Assembly (NCBI RefSeq): GCF_014280875.1
Contig: NZ_JACLAL010000002.1
Span: 1 to 64,000, forward strand
DNA: 64,000 nucleotides
DNA from: Paenirhizobium daejeonense
Lineage (GTDB): Bacteria > Pseudomonadota > Alphaproteobacteria > Rhizobiales > Rhizobiaceae
Direction: 5' to 3'
Made by a program: the position numbers and the translations under genes
Notes under the pieces: generated by a model
What the model was told of the DNA's origin: nothing
Database searches by the model: none
What the model saw: the letters and a program-made list of their open reading frames with translations, nothing else
Shown: positions 26,514 through 35,254 of the stretch, in pieces
Layout of the letters: every line of letters begins with the position of its first letter
Numbering within the stretch: the first letter of the stretch is position 1

Positions 26514-27038
26514 ATGCACGGCAAGACAACAAACAATGATCCGGACAACGGAGCAGGTCCCTTCCCGCCACTCAAAATACTCAGGGATGAGCGACGCTCA
26601 GTCGCCTGGCTTTGCTCGGCCCATGAGGAGCAGCTTGCGCTTTGCGCCGAGCTTGAAGAGATTGCTGATTCTCTTCCGGCCAGCATCAACCGGCAGAAAT
26701 GTATCTATGCCGCCAAGGCGCTGGGGCCGTTGATCAAGGGTGTTCACCACTACGAGGAAACGGTACTTTTTCCGTGGATCGAGAACGCAATGTCCGCTGC
26801 ACCGCGAATGCACGATACGCTTGACCGGCTGAAATTCGAGCATTTCGAGGACGAATGCTTCGCCGAGGAACTGACGGACGCCTTGCTCAAGCTCGGTTCC
26901 GGCATGCCGGTTAACATGGAGGCCGTCGGTTACATGTTACGTGGTTTCTTTGAGGGCATGCGCCGCCACATCGCCTTCGAGCGGGAATACCTGCTACCGC
27001 AGCTTCCGAGTGATGCCGCAACAACGGGGCCAAACTGA
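26514..27038 (+). CDS. Hemerythrin HHE domain-containing protein
   Basis: A 174-residue helical protein with the HHE pattern: His in CSAHEEQLALCAEL, the pair in GVHHYEETVLFPWIE (His-x-x-x-Glu), His in KFEHFEDECF and His in MRRHIAFEREYLLPQL. The family binds a di-iron or haem centre and senses or handles O2, NO or iron; the exact activity here is inferred. The ATG at 26514 with GGAG upstream is preferred, although the frame is open to 26352. It is divergent from ccoN with an intervening FNR box, suggesting a low-oxygen role. Confidence 0.85.
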   Translation: MHGKTTNNDPDNGAGPFPPLKILRDERRSVAWLCSAHEEQLALCAELEEIADSLPASINRQKCIYAAKALGPLIKGVHHYEETVLFPWIENAMSAAPRMHDTLDRLKFEHFEDECFAEELTDALLKLGSGMPVNMEAVGYMLRGFFEGMRRHIAFEREYLLPQLPSDAATTGPN

Positions 27039-27096
27039 ACGGGATGGGATGGGGAAGATCCTTCGACGGTCTTGCCCGAACGCAGAAAACCCGGAG

Positions 27097-27825
27097 TCAG
27101 GCGGCTATTTCGTCCGCCGCCTTCACCCCATCCATCAGCGTCATGACCGCACCGATCACATCGCCGCGCGACGTCCGTAGCGGCGTAAGTCTGCAGCGCA
27201 TGAGGCTGCAACGGCTCTCCACGCGATGGAAATAGCTGGAATCCACACGCTCGCCGGCAAAGCAGCGATCAAGGTTCCGTTCGATCGCGACACTGGCCTC
27301 GATGTCACCCAGAAAATCGAAGATCCGGCGTCCGACCAGATCGAGCGGCGTGCTTCCGACAAAATTCGCATGCGCGGGGTTGGCGTAGAGATAGCGGTAG
27401 TCGAGCGTAACAACTGCGACGCGATCGGGAAGATTATTCAGTATTGACTCGTTGAGGAGATCGTCCTCACCCAGACCCGACACCCTGGGAGCGTCTGCCG
27501 GAATATCACTGCAAAGCTTCGCTTCAGAACCGAAATACCGATCCAGCAGGATCGAAAGGGTTGCCGCGTGCCGGAGCACGCAGGACCGATCATCGGCGTC
27601 CTCACGGATCAGGTTGCCGACAAAACGAAGTTGAAGCTGTACTTCCTGCATGTCCGCCGCCCGATAGTTAACAACGGCCGAAATCAACGGGTCGAGCTCC
27701 CGGTCGAGCAACCGCACAAGGCGATCATCGCCAACACGGATCGCCTGTTGAAGCTGCACGCTCTTCATCGAAACCGCCTCGAACAGGGGCTGCAGACGCT
27801 CTTGATGGGACTCGTTTGAGGTCAA
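27097..27825 (-). CDS. PAS domain-containing protein without an obvious output domain
   Basis: A 242-residue cytoplasmic protein. Residues 1-115 are predicted helical and unrecognised. A PAS domain covers about residues 125-240, with NNLPDRVAVVTLDYRYLYANPAHANFVG, IFDFLGDIEA and SSYFHRVESRCSLMRCRLTPLRTSRGDVIGAV, the layout of PAS_4-type sensors. No kinase, GGDEF, EAL or DNA-binding domain follows, so it may act by binding a partner. It is convergent with the hemerythrin-like gene. The 265 bp beyond its start hold no recognisable gene. Confidence 0.8.
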   Translation of the reverse strand: MTSNESHQERLQPLFEAVSMKSVQLQQAIRVGDDRLVRLLDRELDPLISAVVNYRAADMQEVQLQLRFVGNLIREDADDRSCVLRHAATLSILLDRYFGSEAKLCSDIPADAPRVSGLGEDDLLNESILNNLPDRVAVVTLDYRYLYANPAHANFVGSTPLDLVGRRIFDFLGDIEASVAIERNLDRCFAGERVDSSYFHRVESRCSLMRCRLTPLRTSRGDVIGAVMTLMDGVKAADEIAA

Positions 27826-28090
27826 TTGGCACTACCCCTAGACAACACCGCCGCACGCAGCGAAGACGCACACAAAATACAACCAAAGGTCTCATCTTGC
27901 TTCCAGCGGGTTAACATGAATGTATCTCACGTTCAACTAGCTAAAACTCAGGTATTGCCGAGGCTCCGTTCTGACCCATTCTTCGCGAGGCATATATCAA
28001 CGGGTCACTTGTAACGATACAGTAGGGCCTTTGCGACACATGCGACTGCATCGCAAAAGCAATACGCAGACTGCAACCTACTGATATAGA

Positions 28091-29020
28091 CTAAAGATTC
28101 TTCTTGATGTTCCAGCGGTCGTGATACCAGAGCCATTGCTCCGGATATTGCCGCACCCAGGATTCAACCTTGTCGTTGAGATACTGGGCCGTGCCCTGCA
28201 CGTCGATGCGGCCGTCCTTGTCGCGCGGCAGCTCAACCTTCGGCTCGATTTCCAGCCGGTAGCGGTTGTTGGGAAGGCGGATGCAGCGGGCCGGATAGAC
28301 CTCACAACCGAACTGCCGCACAAGTTTGGCGAGCAGCGGATTGGTGCGGACATCCTGACCGAAGAAGGTCGTCGGCTGACCCTTCTTGAATTTCTGGTCG
28401 ACGAGAACGCCGACGCCTGCGCCGGCTTCGAGCTGACGGGCCAGCTGGAAGGAAGAACCGGCATGCGAAGGCACGAGATTGCCCATGCGGGCGCGACGGA
28501 AGTCGAAGACCATGTCGGCGATATAGGGATTGTTCGGCGGACGGAACAGCACGGTCACATAGAGACCGAAAGCAGCACCTGCCACCGGCAGCATCTCGAA
28601 ATTGCCAGTATGAGCGGTGAACACGATAAACGGACGCGGATTCTCCAAAAGATCGATGAAGATCGGAACGCCCGAAACTTCGACCCTGCCCTCACCCTGA
28701 CGCTCCGGATCAAAATCGAAAAGCTCGTCCAGAAAGACGTATTCCGCAAGCTGACGACCCATATGCCCCCAGGCGTCGGCGGCTATCCTGTCGATCTCGG
28801 CCTCACTCTTCTCCGGAAAGGCATTGCGGAGATTGGTCAGCATCAGCTTGTGGCGCGACGTCTTGGGTCCGATAAAGCGGACCACCCGGTCAGCGGCGTT
28901 GATTGCCGCATCGGCCGGCAGGAATTTCAGCACTCGCAACAGGATGAGAACCAGCTTCGCCACCAGCCATTGCGGGAAACGACGAAACGCCAGAACGATC
29001 TTTGTGATGAGCGGCCGCAA
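28091..29020 (-). CDS. lpxXL: Lipid A very-long-chain acyltransferase LpxXL
   Basis: A 309-residue inner-membrane acyltransferase of the LpxL/HtrB family. In rhizobia LpxXL moves the 27-hydroxyoctacosanoyl chain from AcpXL to lipid A. The catalytic motif is FTAHTGNFEM (His-x4-Glu) and the substrate region includes LFRPPNNPYI and GVLVDQKFKKG. An N-terminal hydrophobic stretch (about residues 15-38) anchors it. It is the last gene of the acpXL cluster, 3 bp after the dehydrogenase gene. Confidence 0.93.
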   Translation of the reverse strand: MRPLITKIVLAFRRFPQWLVAKLVLILLRVLKFLPADAAINAADRVVRFIGPKTSRHKLMLTNLRNAFPEKSEAEIDRIAADAWGHMGRQLAEYVFLDELFDFDPERQGEGRVEVSGVPIFIDLLENPRPFIVFTAHTGNFEMLPVAGAAFGLYVTVLFRPPNNPYIADMVFDFRRARMGNLVPSHAGSSFQLARQLEAGAGVGVLVDQKFKKGQPTTFFGQDVRTNPLLAKLVRQFGCEVYPARCIRLPNNRYRLEIEPKVELPRDKDGRIDVQGTAQYLNDKVESWVRQYPEQWLWYHDRWNIKKNL

Positions 29021-29023
29021 GGG

Positions 29024-30052
29024 TCAGTCCATCTTGAGGATGATCTTGCCGAACACCTGCCGCCCCTCCATGCGGGCGAGCGCGCGGTCGATGTCTTCAA
29101 GGCCGACTTCCGTATCGATCACCGGGTGCACGATGCCGCGCGCCATCTTCTGCATGGCATTCGCCATGTTCTCCATGCGGCAACCGAAGGAGCCGAGCAG
29201 CTTCAACTGCTGCTGGAACAGCATCATCAGGTTCATGTCGGTCGACACGCCAGAGGTCGAACCGCAGGTGACGAGACGTCCGCCGCGCTTGAGGCAAAGC
29301 ATGGAGCCTGCCCAGGTATCCTTCCCGACATGTTCGAAGACGACGTCGACGCCCTTCTTCTTGGTCAGCTTGCGCACGACGCCTTCGAAACGGTCGGTGC
29401 GGTAGTTGATGACGTGATCGGCGCCAAGCGCCTTTGCCCCTTCGATCTTGTCGTCCGAACCGACGGTGGTGATGACTGCGCAGCCGATCTTCTTGGCCAG
29501 CTGGATCGCAGCCGTCCCGATGCCGGAACCGCCTGCGTGAACCAGAATGGTCTCACCGGATTCGAGCTTGGCGTTGTCGAACAGCATGTGCTCGACGGTG
29601 CCGAAGGTGACGGGAGCGACGGCGGCCGCGACAGCATCGATGCCCGGAGGCGCCGGTACGAGCTGTCGAGCCGGAATGTTCATCTTTTCCTGCGCGAAGC
29701 CGTCAAGATGGAAACCATGGACGCCGCCGACATGTTCGCAGAGATTGTCACGGCCTTCGCGGCAGGGCTTGCAGAGACCGCAGACGCGTGCGCCATAGAC
29801 GGAAACGAGCTGACCCGGCAACACATTGGAGACGCCCGGACCGATCGCCTCGACCACACCTGATGCTTCGGCGCCGATGGTCAGCGGCATCTTGCGCTTG
29901 GCAAAGGCCATGCCGCGCCATCCCCAGACGTCGATGTGGTTGAGCGCGACAGCCTTGACGCGCAACGTCACCTCGCCCGGACCCGGTGCTTCCGGTTCCG
30001 GCAGATCCACGATTTCAAGCTTGCGGTCTTCGACGAGCTGGAGTGCGCGCAT
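29024..30052 (-). CDS. fabXL: Zinc-binding MDR dehydrogenase of the acpXL cluster (FabXL)
   Basis: A 342-residue medium-chain dehydrogenase/reductase. A GroES-like domain with the structural zinc motif GLCKPCREGRDNLCEHVGG is followed by the nucleotide-binding HAGGSGIGTAAIQLAKKIG. The order acpXL-fabZ-fabF-fabF-dehydrogenase-lpxXL equals the described rhizobial very-long-chain cluster, in which this gene is thought to act as an enoyl or keto reductase in making the C28 chain. That role is by position and family. Confidence 0.88.
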   Translation of the reverse strand: MRALQLVEDRKLEIVDLPEPEAPGPGEVTLRVKAVALNHIDVWGWRGMAFAKRKMPLTIGAEASGVVEAIGPGVSNVLPGQLVSVYGARVCGLCKPCREGRDNLCEHVGGVHGFHLDGFAQEKMNIPARQLVPAPPGIDAVAAAVAPVTFGTVEHMLFDNAKLESGETILVHAGGSGIGTAAIQLAKKIGCAVITTVGSDDKIEGAKALGADHVINYRTDRFEGVVRKLTKKKGVDVVFEHVGKDTWAGSMLCLKRGGRLVTCGSTSGVSTDMNLMMLFQQQLKLLGSFGCRMENMANAMQKMARGIVHPVIDTEVGLEDIDRALARMEGRQVFGKIILKMD

Positions 30053-30116
30053 AAGGTCTATCCTCGCGCCCTGAGGGCGTTCTTATCTGGTAACTGAATT
30101 GCGTGTGATCCGTGGC

Positions 30117-31406
30117 TTAAGCCGGTTCACGCGTCATGACAAGGCTGGCGTTCTGCCCGCCGAAGCCGAAGGAGTTCGACAGCACGACCGAGACATCGGC
30201 CGACCGCTTCACGTTCGGGACCACGTCGAGAACGATCGCCGGATCGGGATTGACGTAGTTGATCGTCGGCGGAACCGTTCCCGTCAGCATCGTCTGGATC
30301 GAGAACACGGCTTCGACCGCACCTGCAGCCGTCAGCGTGTGGCCGATCATCGACTTGTTGGACGAAACCGGAATCCGGTCCTTCAACCGTTCGCCGAAGA
30401 CGGAAAGCATCGCGCCGTATTCCATCTTGTCGTTCTCGGGCGTCGATGTGCCGTGGGCGTTGATATAGCCCACCGCTTCTTCCGAAAGGCCGGCATCTTC
30501 AAGCGCCGCCCGGATCGTGGCAATTGCAGGTCCGCCGTCCGGCGAGGAGCGCGTGCGGTGGAAATGGTCGGCCTTCTCGCCGCAGCCCTTCATGATACCG
30601 AGCACCTTGGCGCCGCGGGCGACCGCGGATTCCAGGGATTCCAGCACCAGCGTCGCAGCGCCTTCGGCGATGACGAAACCGTCGCGATCCTTGCTGAACG
30701 GCTTGGAAGCCTTTTCCGGTGGATCGTTCTGGGTGGAGAGAGCAGAAAGCAGGGCAAAGCGGATCAGCGCTTCAGCCCCGACCGAACCGTCGGTCGCAAC
30801 CGTCAACGCCCGTTCCGTGCGCCCCTGGCGAATTGCCTCAACGCCGAGCTGGATCGCGGTAGCGCCGGAAGCGCAGGCGGTCGACAGTGTTACCGGAAGT
30901 CCGCGCGTGCCGAAACGATCGGCGAGCCGCTCGGAAATCGAACCGAACTGAACGGCTTCCATAAACACCGGATCGGCCTTTGCGCGCATGGCGGCCAGAA
31001 GGCGATGATATGCATGGCCCTCGTTATCTTCCGGCGGTGTGCGTTCAGCGAGATTGAAGCGGTCATCCCATTCCGGCTCGACCGGCGGAGCAGCAAGAAA
31101 CAGCGGGCCGTCGAAATCACCGGAAATGCCCGCCTGTGCCAGCGCTTCGATGGTGGTTTCGCGCGCCATGGCATAGGAGCGCTCGACCGCGTTCACTGCC
31201 GGCAGTTCGATGAAATCCACGGTACCGCTGATGCGCGTGTTCAGGCCCTCGGTCGGGAAACGCGAGATCTTGTGAATGCCGGATACGCCGCCGGTCAGCT
31301 TTTCCCAGTTGTCGGAAAGGCCCTGTCCGAGCGAGGTGATGACGCCCATGCCGGTCACGGCGATGATGGGACGGCCAAGATGGTCCTTGAAACGAGATTC
31401 CGTCAT
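30117..31406 (-). CDS. fabF1XL: Beta-ketoacyl-ACP synthase with full catalytic triad (FabF1XL type)
   Basis: A 429-residue KAS-II-like condensing enzyme. The nucleophile Cys178 is in LSTACASGATAIQ, with both histidines in NAHGTSTPENDKMEYGAM and NKSMIGHTLTAAGAVEAV. It likely elongates the acyl chain on AcpXL toward C26-C28 for lipid A. It lies 13 bp downstream of a sister gene whose product lacks the nucleophile, so the two may form a heterodimer like the ketosynthase/chain-length-factor pairs of polyketide systems; the pairing is inference. Confidence 0.92.
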   Translation of the reverse strand: MTESRFKDHLGRPIIAVTGMGVITSLGQGLSDNWEKLTGGVSGIHKISRFPTEGLNTRISGTVDFIELPAVNAVERSYAMARETTIEALAQAGISGDFDGPLFLAAPPVEPEWDDRFNLAERTPPEDNEGHAYHRLLAAMRAKADPVFMEAVQFGSISERLADRFGTRGLPVTLSTACASGATAIQLGVEAIRQGRTERALTVATDGSVGAEALIRFALLSALSTQNDPPEKASKPFSKDRDGFVIAEGAATLVLESLESAVARGAKVLGIMKGCGEKADHFHRTRSSPDGGPAIATIRAALEDAGLSEEAVGYINAHGTSTPENDKMEYGAMLSVFGERLKDRIPVSSNKSMIGHTLTAAGAVEAVFSIQTMLTGTVPPTINYVNPDPAIVLDVVPNVKRSADVSVVLSNSFGFGGQNASLVMTREPA

Positions 31407-31418
31407 GATCCTATCTCC

Positions 31419-32624
31419 TCACGCTTCGGCCGAAAGATGCGCCATGCCTTCGCCGCGCACATATCCCACCGTCGTCACCACGGCATCCGTCGCCGGCTTT
31501 GTCATGACACCTTCGTTCTTTTCGTCGAAGGATGGCACCACCGACTTCGCATCGAGCGCAAGTGCGGCAAGAGCGAGGCCGAGCGGGAACTGAGCCTCGA
31601 GCGCATGACCCGTGACGCCGCCGAAGCCGCGCAACGATGCGCCCGGAAACGCACCCTCAAGAACCGTCTTCTCCCGGGCGGAGAGGTCACACATGCCGCT
31701 TGCACCGGAAAGCACGAGCGTACCCTCGCCGGCTCCGGCGGCGACCGACGATGCCATGCGGCTCAGGCGCTTTTCGAGCCCGCCATCTTCACGCCGGCCG
31801 CGGTCACCTTCGATGGCGTCGATCGAGGCATAGATATGTGCGCCGCGCGCTTCCGCATGCTCCCGTGACTCGAGCATCAGGAATGCGCCGACAGTGCCGA
31901 GCACCATACCGCCACCATGATCCGGCTGGCGCTGCCACAGCGGATGCCAGTCGCCGGTCGCATGGGCCTGGATGCCTTCGACCAGCAGGAAGATGTCGTC
32001 GCGGTCGGCAATGAATGCGCCACCGACGAGCGTGTGTGTCGACTGACCGGCCTGGATGCGAGCAAACGCAGTCTCGACGGCGGAAATACCGGCGGCCTCT
32101 TCACCCATGAAGGTGCGCGAGGAACCTGTGACCTTGTGCACGATCGAGATGTTGCCCGCCATCAGATTGGAAAGCTGCGCGAGGAAAAGCGTCGGGCGCA
32201 GTTCGGTGGTGAGCTTCTCGTTGACCAGCTGGGCGCGGTCGTTGCGCTTCAGCCCCTCGTTGACGATCAGCGTATCGACGTTGATATCGCGCTCGCCGCC
32301 GCCGGCAGCAACGATCATGTCCATGGTCGAGCAAGCCTCGGCGTCGTCCTTCAGGCCGGCATCATCGAGAGCGAGACCCGCGGCATAGACGCCGAGCCGC
32401 TGCCAGTTTTCCATCTGGCGCTGGTCACCACGCTTGGCGATCTGCTGCGACCAGTCGATCTCGGGCATGGGATGAACCGGATACGGCTTGAACTTTTCCG
32501 TCTCGACGACGGGAGCCGGAGCGCCGGCGGCAGACAGAAGCGCGACATGCGGCTCCTTGCCGGTTCCGTGGCACGTCACGATTCCGATGCCGGTGATCAC
32601 CACATCATTCGGTTTTTTGACCAT
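31419..32624 (-). CDS. fabF2XL: Beta-ketoacyl-ACP synthase homologue lacking the catalytic cysteine (FabF2XL type)
   Basis: A 401-residue member of the ketosynthase fold. In the nucleophile region (residues 164-182, HKVTGSSRTFMGEEAAGIS) there is no cysteine, and the first active-site histidine motif (usually HGT) is replaced by SGASGMCDLSARE near residue 330. A remnant of the second histidine motif is seen as GGVTGHALEAQFPLGLA. It resembles a chain-length factor or decarboxylase-like partner rather than an independent condensing enzyme. The ATG at 32624 has AGAGGA upstream. Operon neighbours match the rhizobial acpXL cluster. Confidence 0.88.
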   Translation of the reverse strand: MVKKPNDVVITGIGIVTCHGTGKEPHVALLSAAGAPAPVVETEKFKPYPVHPMPEIDWSQQIAKRGDQRQMENWQRLGVYAAGLALDDAGLKDDAEACSTMDMIVAAGGGERDINVDTLIVNEGLKRNDRAQLVNEKLTTELRPTLFLAQLSNLMAGNISIVHKVTGSSRTFMGEEAAGISAVETAFARIQAGQSTHTLVGGAFIADRDDIFLLVEGIQAHATGDWHPLWQRQPDHGGGMVLGTVGAFLMLESREHAEARGAHIYASIDAIEGDRGRREDGGLEKRLSRMASSVAAGAGEGTLVLSGASGMCDLSAREKTVLEGAFPGASLRGFGGVTGHALEAQFPLGLALAALALDAKSVVPSFDEKNEGVMTKPATDAVVTTVGYVRGEGMAHLSAEA

Positions 32625-32701
32625 CTTCAATCCTCTCGCCGGAACGGTTCCGGCGCAGCGGGCCACAGCGTCGACCGGCCCGCATCCGTCAAGAACGACC
32701 A

Positions 32702-32728
32702 GCCGCCCGGAGAATACTATCGGGCGGC
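32702..32728. promoter_or_regulatory. Hairpin at the fabZ stop codon
   Basis: GCCGCCCG and CGGGCGGC form an 8-bp stem with an 11-base loop that includes the fabZ stop. No T-run follows. It may damp transcription or protect the message between fabZ and the fabF genes. Confidence 0.45.
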
Positions 32729-33190
32729 GGCAATAGCCTCCATGAGGCCGATTTCGGTGGCACGCTTGCGCACGATATCGGCAAGCGGCACCTCGCTGAA
32801 TGGCATGGTCCGGAGCTTGAGCTGCGCGTCGCAGACCTTCTTGCCCTCGGACGAAATCTTCGCCTTGGTTACGGCGAAGCCGGAGCCGTCGTGTTCCAAC
32901 TGTGCCTCGATGTCAAGCACCGCGCCGGGTTCGACGAAGGTGCGCATCTTGGCGCCGTCGACCGACATCAGGAACGGCATGGCGGTAAAGTCCTTCACCG
33001 CCAGCAGCATCATGCCGGAAGCCTGCGCCATGGTTTCGATCAGGAGAACGCCGGGAACGAGCGGCATGCCGGGAAAATGCCCCTCGAAGACGGGGCTTGC
33101 CTGCGGCACGACGGACCTTGCCTTAAGCATGCCAAGGCCGAGGTCAACGGCCTCGACCTTGTCGATCATCTGGAAATATTCAAGCAGCAT
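32717..33190 (-). CDS. fabZXL: 3-hydroxyacyl-ACP dehydratase FabZ-like, acpXL cluster
   Basis: A 157-residue hot-dog-fold dehydratase. The catalytic His38 lies in PVFEGHFPGMPLVPGVLLIE and the acidic residue follows in LIETMAQASG (Glu52). It probably removes water from 3-hydroxyacyl-AcpXL during very-long-chain synthesis. The start at 33190 or an alternative Met8 (MIDKVEAV) are both possible. It is separated from acpXL by a 127-bp palindrome-rich gap. Confidence 0.9.
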   Translation of the reverse strand: MLLEYFQMIDKVEAVDLGLGMLKARSVVPQASPVFEGHFPGMPLVPGVLLIETMAQASGMMLLAVKDFTAMPFLMSVDGAKMRTFVEPGAVLDIEAQLEHDGSGFAVTKAKISSEGKKVCDAQLKLRTMPFSEVPLADIVRKRATEIGLMEAIAAAR

Positions 33191-33204
33191 CGGAAACCTT
33201 CGCC

Positions 33205-33308
33205 TTAGAGCGTTGTGCGTCCATCAGTACGCACAAACGACGCTCTAACATCTTGATTCCGCGCATCGAGTTCTCCGAAAATCGAATCCGATTTTCGGAC
33301 CGATGCGC
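33205..33308. repeat. Two adjacent palindromes between acpXL and fabZ
   Basis: The first palindrome has arms TTAGAGCG and CGCTCTAA around an inner stem GTGCGTCC/GTACGCAC (33205-33248). The second has outer arms GCGCATCG/CGATGCGC and inner arms CCGAAAATCG/CGATTTTCGG (33261-33308). These resemble dispersed rhizobial intergenic elements and could also set the ratio of acpXL to downstream messages. Confidence 0.75.
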
Positions 33309-33317
33309 CAAGGCGGA

Positions 33318-33596
33318 TCAGCCCTTGGCTGCCCTCAACTCGTCGATCTTTGCGCAGAGGTTCTTCAGCACGAAGTATTCTTCGGTCGAAACCTTGCCTT
33401 CGTTGACTTCCTGCGTCCACTGCTCGAGCGGGATCTTGATGCCGAATTCCTTGTCGATCGCGAAAACGATGTCGAGGAAGTCCAGGCTGTCGATGCCGAG
33501 GTCGTCGATCGTATGGCTTTCCGGCGTAATCGTCTCGCGGTCGATTTCGCTCGTTTCAGCGATGATGTCGGCAACTTTGTCGAATGTAGCGGTCAC
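33318..33596 (-). CDS. acpXL: Acyl carrier protein AcpXL for very-long-chain lipid A acylation
   Basis: A 92-residue acidic acyl carrier protein. The phosphopantetheine attachment site is Ser37 in [15 protein letters not shown]. It is longer than housekeeping ACP and ends [21 protein letters not shown], as in rhizobial AcpXL, which carries the 27-hydroxy C28 chain. First gene of the cluster. Confidence 0.96.
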
Positions 33597-33705
33597 GCCA
33601 ATACCTCATATGTCGAAAATCTGAGTTCCACATAGGGAAAACCATTCTAAAAGCCAATGGCAAGTTTCACCAATCGCGAAATTTGCAGTCGAGGTGTTGC
33701 TCAAC

Positions 33706-35055
33706 TCAAACAGCGACGGAATGGCGACCCTTGCCGTTTGCCAGATAGCTGTCGAAAACGGCCGCGACGCTGCGTGCAAAAGGCTTGCCCGCTTCAGTGA
33801 GCCGGAAGTCATCATTGACGATCTCGCAGATGCCGTCGCCGTTGCGTGCACAGAACTCCCGCGCCTCGGCGATCACCACTTCGCCCACCTGCGGATAGAG
33901 GCTGCGGACACCATTAAACGAGAAGCCGAAACGACACATGATCTGCTCGATAACATGCGCACGCAGCCGGTCGTCCTCGCTGAGTTCGATCCCGCGCACC
34001 ACGGTCAGCCCGTCCGCATCGGCAAGCCGTTCATATTCACCGGTGGCCGGCATGTTCTGCACATAGCCCTGCGGCAACTGACCGATCGAGGAGGCGCCAA
34101 GCCCGATCAGAGCTTCGGCGGCATCGTCTGTATAGCCCTGGAAATTGCGCCGGAGCTTTCCATGACGAGCGGCGATCGCGAGCCGGTCGTCAGGCCGGGC
34201 GAAATGGTCGATGCCGATCGGCTCGTAGCCGGCTTCGACCAGCATGGTCGCCGCTCTGGTCATCTGCCGGAAACGTTCCTCTATGCCTGGCAGCGCATCC
34301 TCGGGGATCATCGTCTGGTGCTTCTTCATCCATGGCACATGCGCATAGCCGAAGAGTGCAATCCGGTCAGGCGAGAGCGAAATGATGTCGCGCACTGTCG
34401 TCTCAAGGGTCTCGAGAGTCTGGTAGGGCAAACCATAAAGAATGTCGCAGTTGACCGAATGAACACCCCTCGCCCTGACGGCATCGACGACGGATTTCGT
34501 CTGCTCGAAGGTCTGGATGCGGTTGATGGTCTTCTGGACCTTGGGGTTGAAGTCCTGCACACCGAGGCTCGCACGGGTCATGCCGATGGCGGCCAGCGCG
34601 TCATAGCGCGCCTCATCAAGATCGTTTGGGTCCATCTCGACGCTGATCTCGACATCGTCACCGAAGGCAAACGCGTCGCGCAACGCCTTCATCAGGTCCA
34701 CCATATCTTCCGGTGCGACCATCGTCGGGGAGCCGCCGCCGAAATGCACCGCTGAAACCTTGGCATCCCTGCTGACGAGGCTGCCGACCCGCGCGATCTC
34801 GCGCTTCAGCGACTTCAGATAGGCCGCGATCGGTTCGTATTTCAGCGTATGCTTGGTATGACAGGCACAGAACCAGCACAGACGATCGCAATACGGAATA
34901 TGCAAATACAGTGAAATATCCTGCCCTGCGCCGAGTTCACCAAGCCACTGTGCATATTTGCCGCAGTCTATACCTTCGTAGAAGTGTGGCGCCGTGGGAT
35001 AGCTGGTGTAGCGCGGGACAGCGCCGGAATACTTGGCAAGAAGCGAGTTTTGCAT
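33706..35055 (-). CDS. hemN: Oxygen-independent coproporphyrinogen III oxidase
   Basis: A 449-residue radical-SAM enzyme that converts coproporphyrinogen III to protoporphyrinogen IX without oxygen, for haem made under low oxygen. The cluster ligands are Cys56, Cys60 and Cys63 in YCDRLCWFCAC (C-x3-C-x2-C), followed by HFGGGSPT (SAM-binding) and GIDHFARPDD. The ATG at 35055 begins family homology (SLLAKYSGAVPRYTSYPTAP); the frame stays open a further 27 codons. It is divergent from fnrN with an FNR box between, as in other rhizobia. Confidence 0.96.
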   Translation of the reverse strand: MQNSLLAKYSGAVPRYTSYPTAPHFYEGIDCGKYAQWLGELGAGQDISLYLHIPYCDRLCWFCACHTKHTLKYEPIAAYLKSLKREIARVGSLVSRDAKVSAVHFGGGSPTMVAPEDMVDLMKALRDAFAFGDDVEISVEMDPNDLDEARYDALAAIGMTRASLGVQDFNPKVQKTINRIQTFEQTKSVVDAVRARGVHSVNCDILYGLPYQTLETLETTVRDIISLSPDRIALFGYAHVPWMKKHQTMIPEDALPGIEERFRQMTRAATMLVEAGYEPIGIDHFARPDDRLAIAARHGKLRRNFQGYTDDAAEALIGLGASSIGQLPQGYVQNMPATGEYERLADADGLTVVRGIELSEDDRLRAHVIEQIMCRFGFSFNGVRSLYPQVGEVVIAEAREFCARNGDGICEIVNDDFRLTEAGKPFARSVAAVFDSYLANGKGRHSVAV

Positions 35056-35122
35056 GGATCTATCCGCAGTCTCGAAAATATCAGGAATACTCCCCTGATA
35101 CGCTGGGTCGCAGCCCCTGCCT

Positions 35123-35136
35123 TTGACTTCGATCAA
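35123..35136. promoter_or_regulatory. FNR/FixK box between hemN and fnrN
   Basis: TTGACTTCGATCAA fits the anaerobox with one change. It is 68 bp upstream of hemN and 119 bp upstream of fnrN, so it may activate hemN and auto-control fnrN. Confidence 0.85.
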
Positions 35137-35254
35137 TTTGCTGGTAGATTAACGCTAGGAGTTCAACTAGAAATCGCTGGCCTTTGGGCATGCTGCTGCG
35201 TCAGGAACCAGCGTGGTAGCCGTGGTTTAAGATGCCGGACAGGAACTGCTGGAA

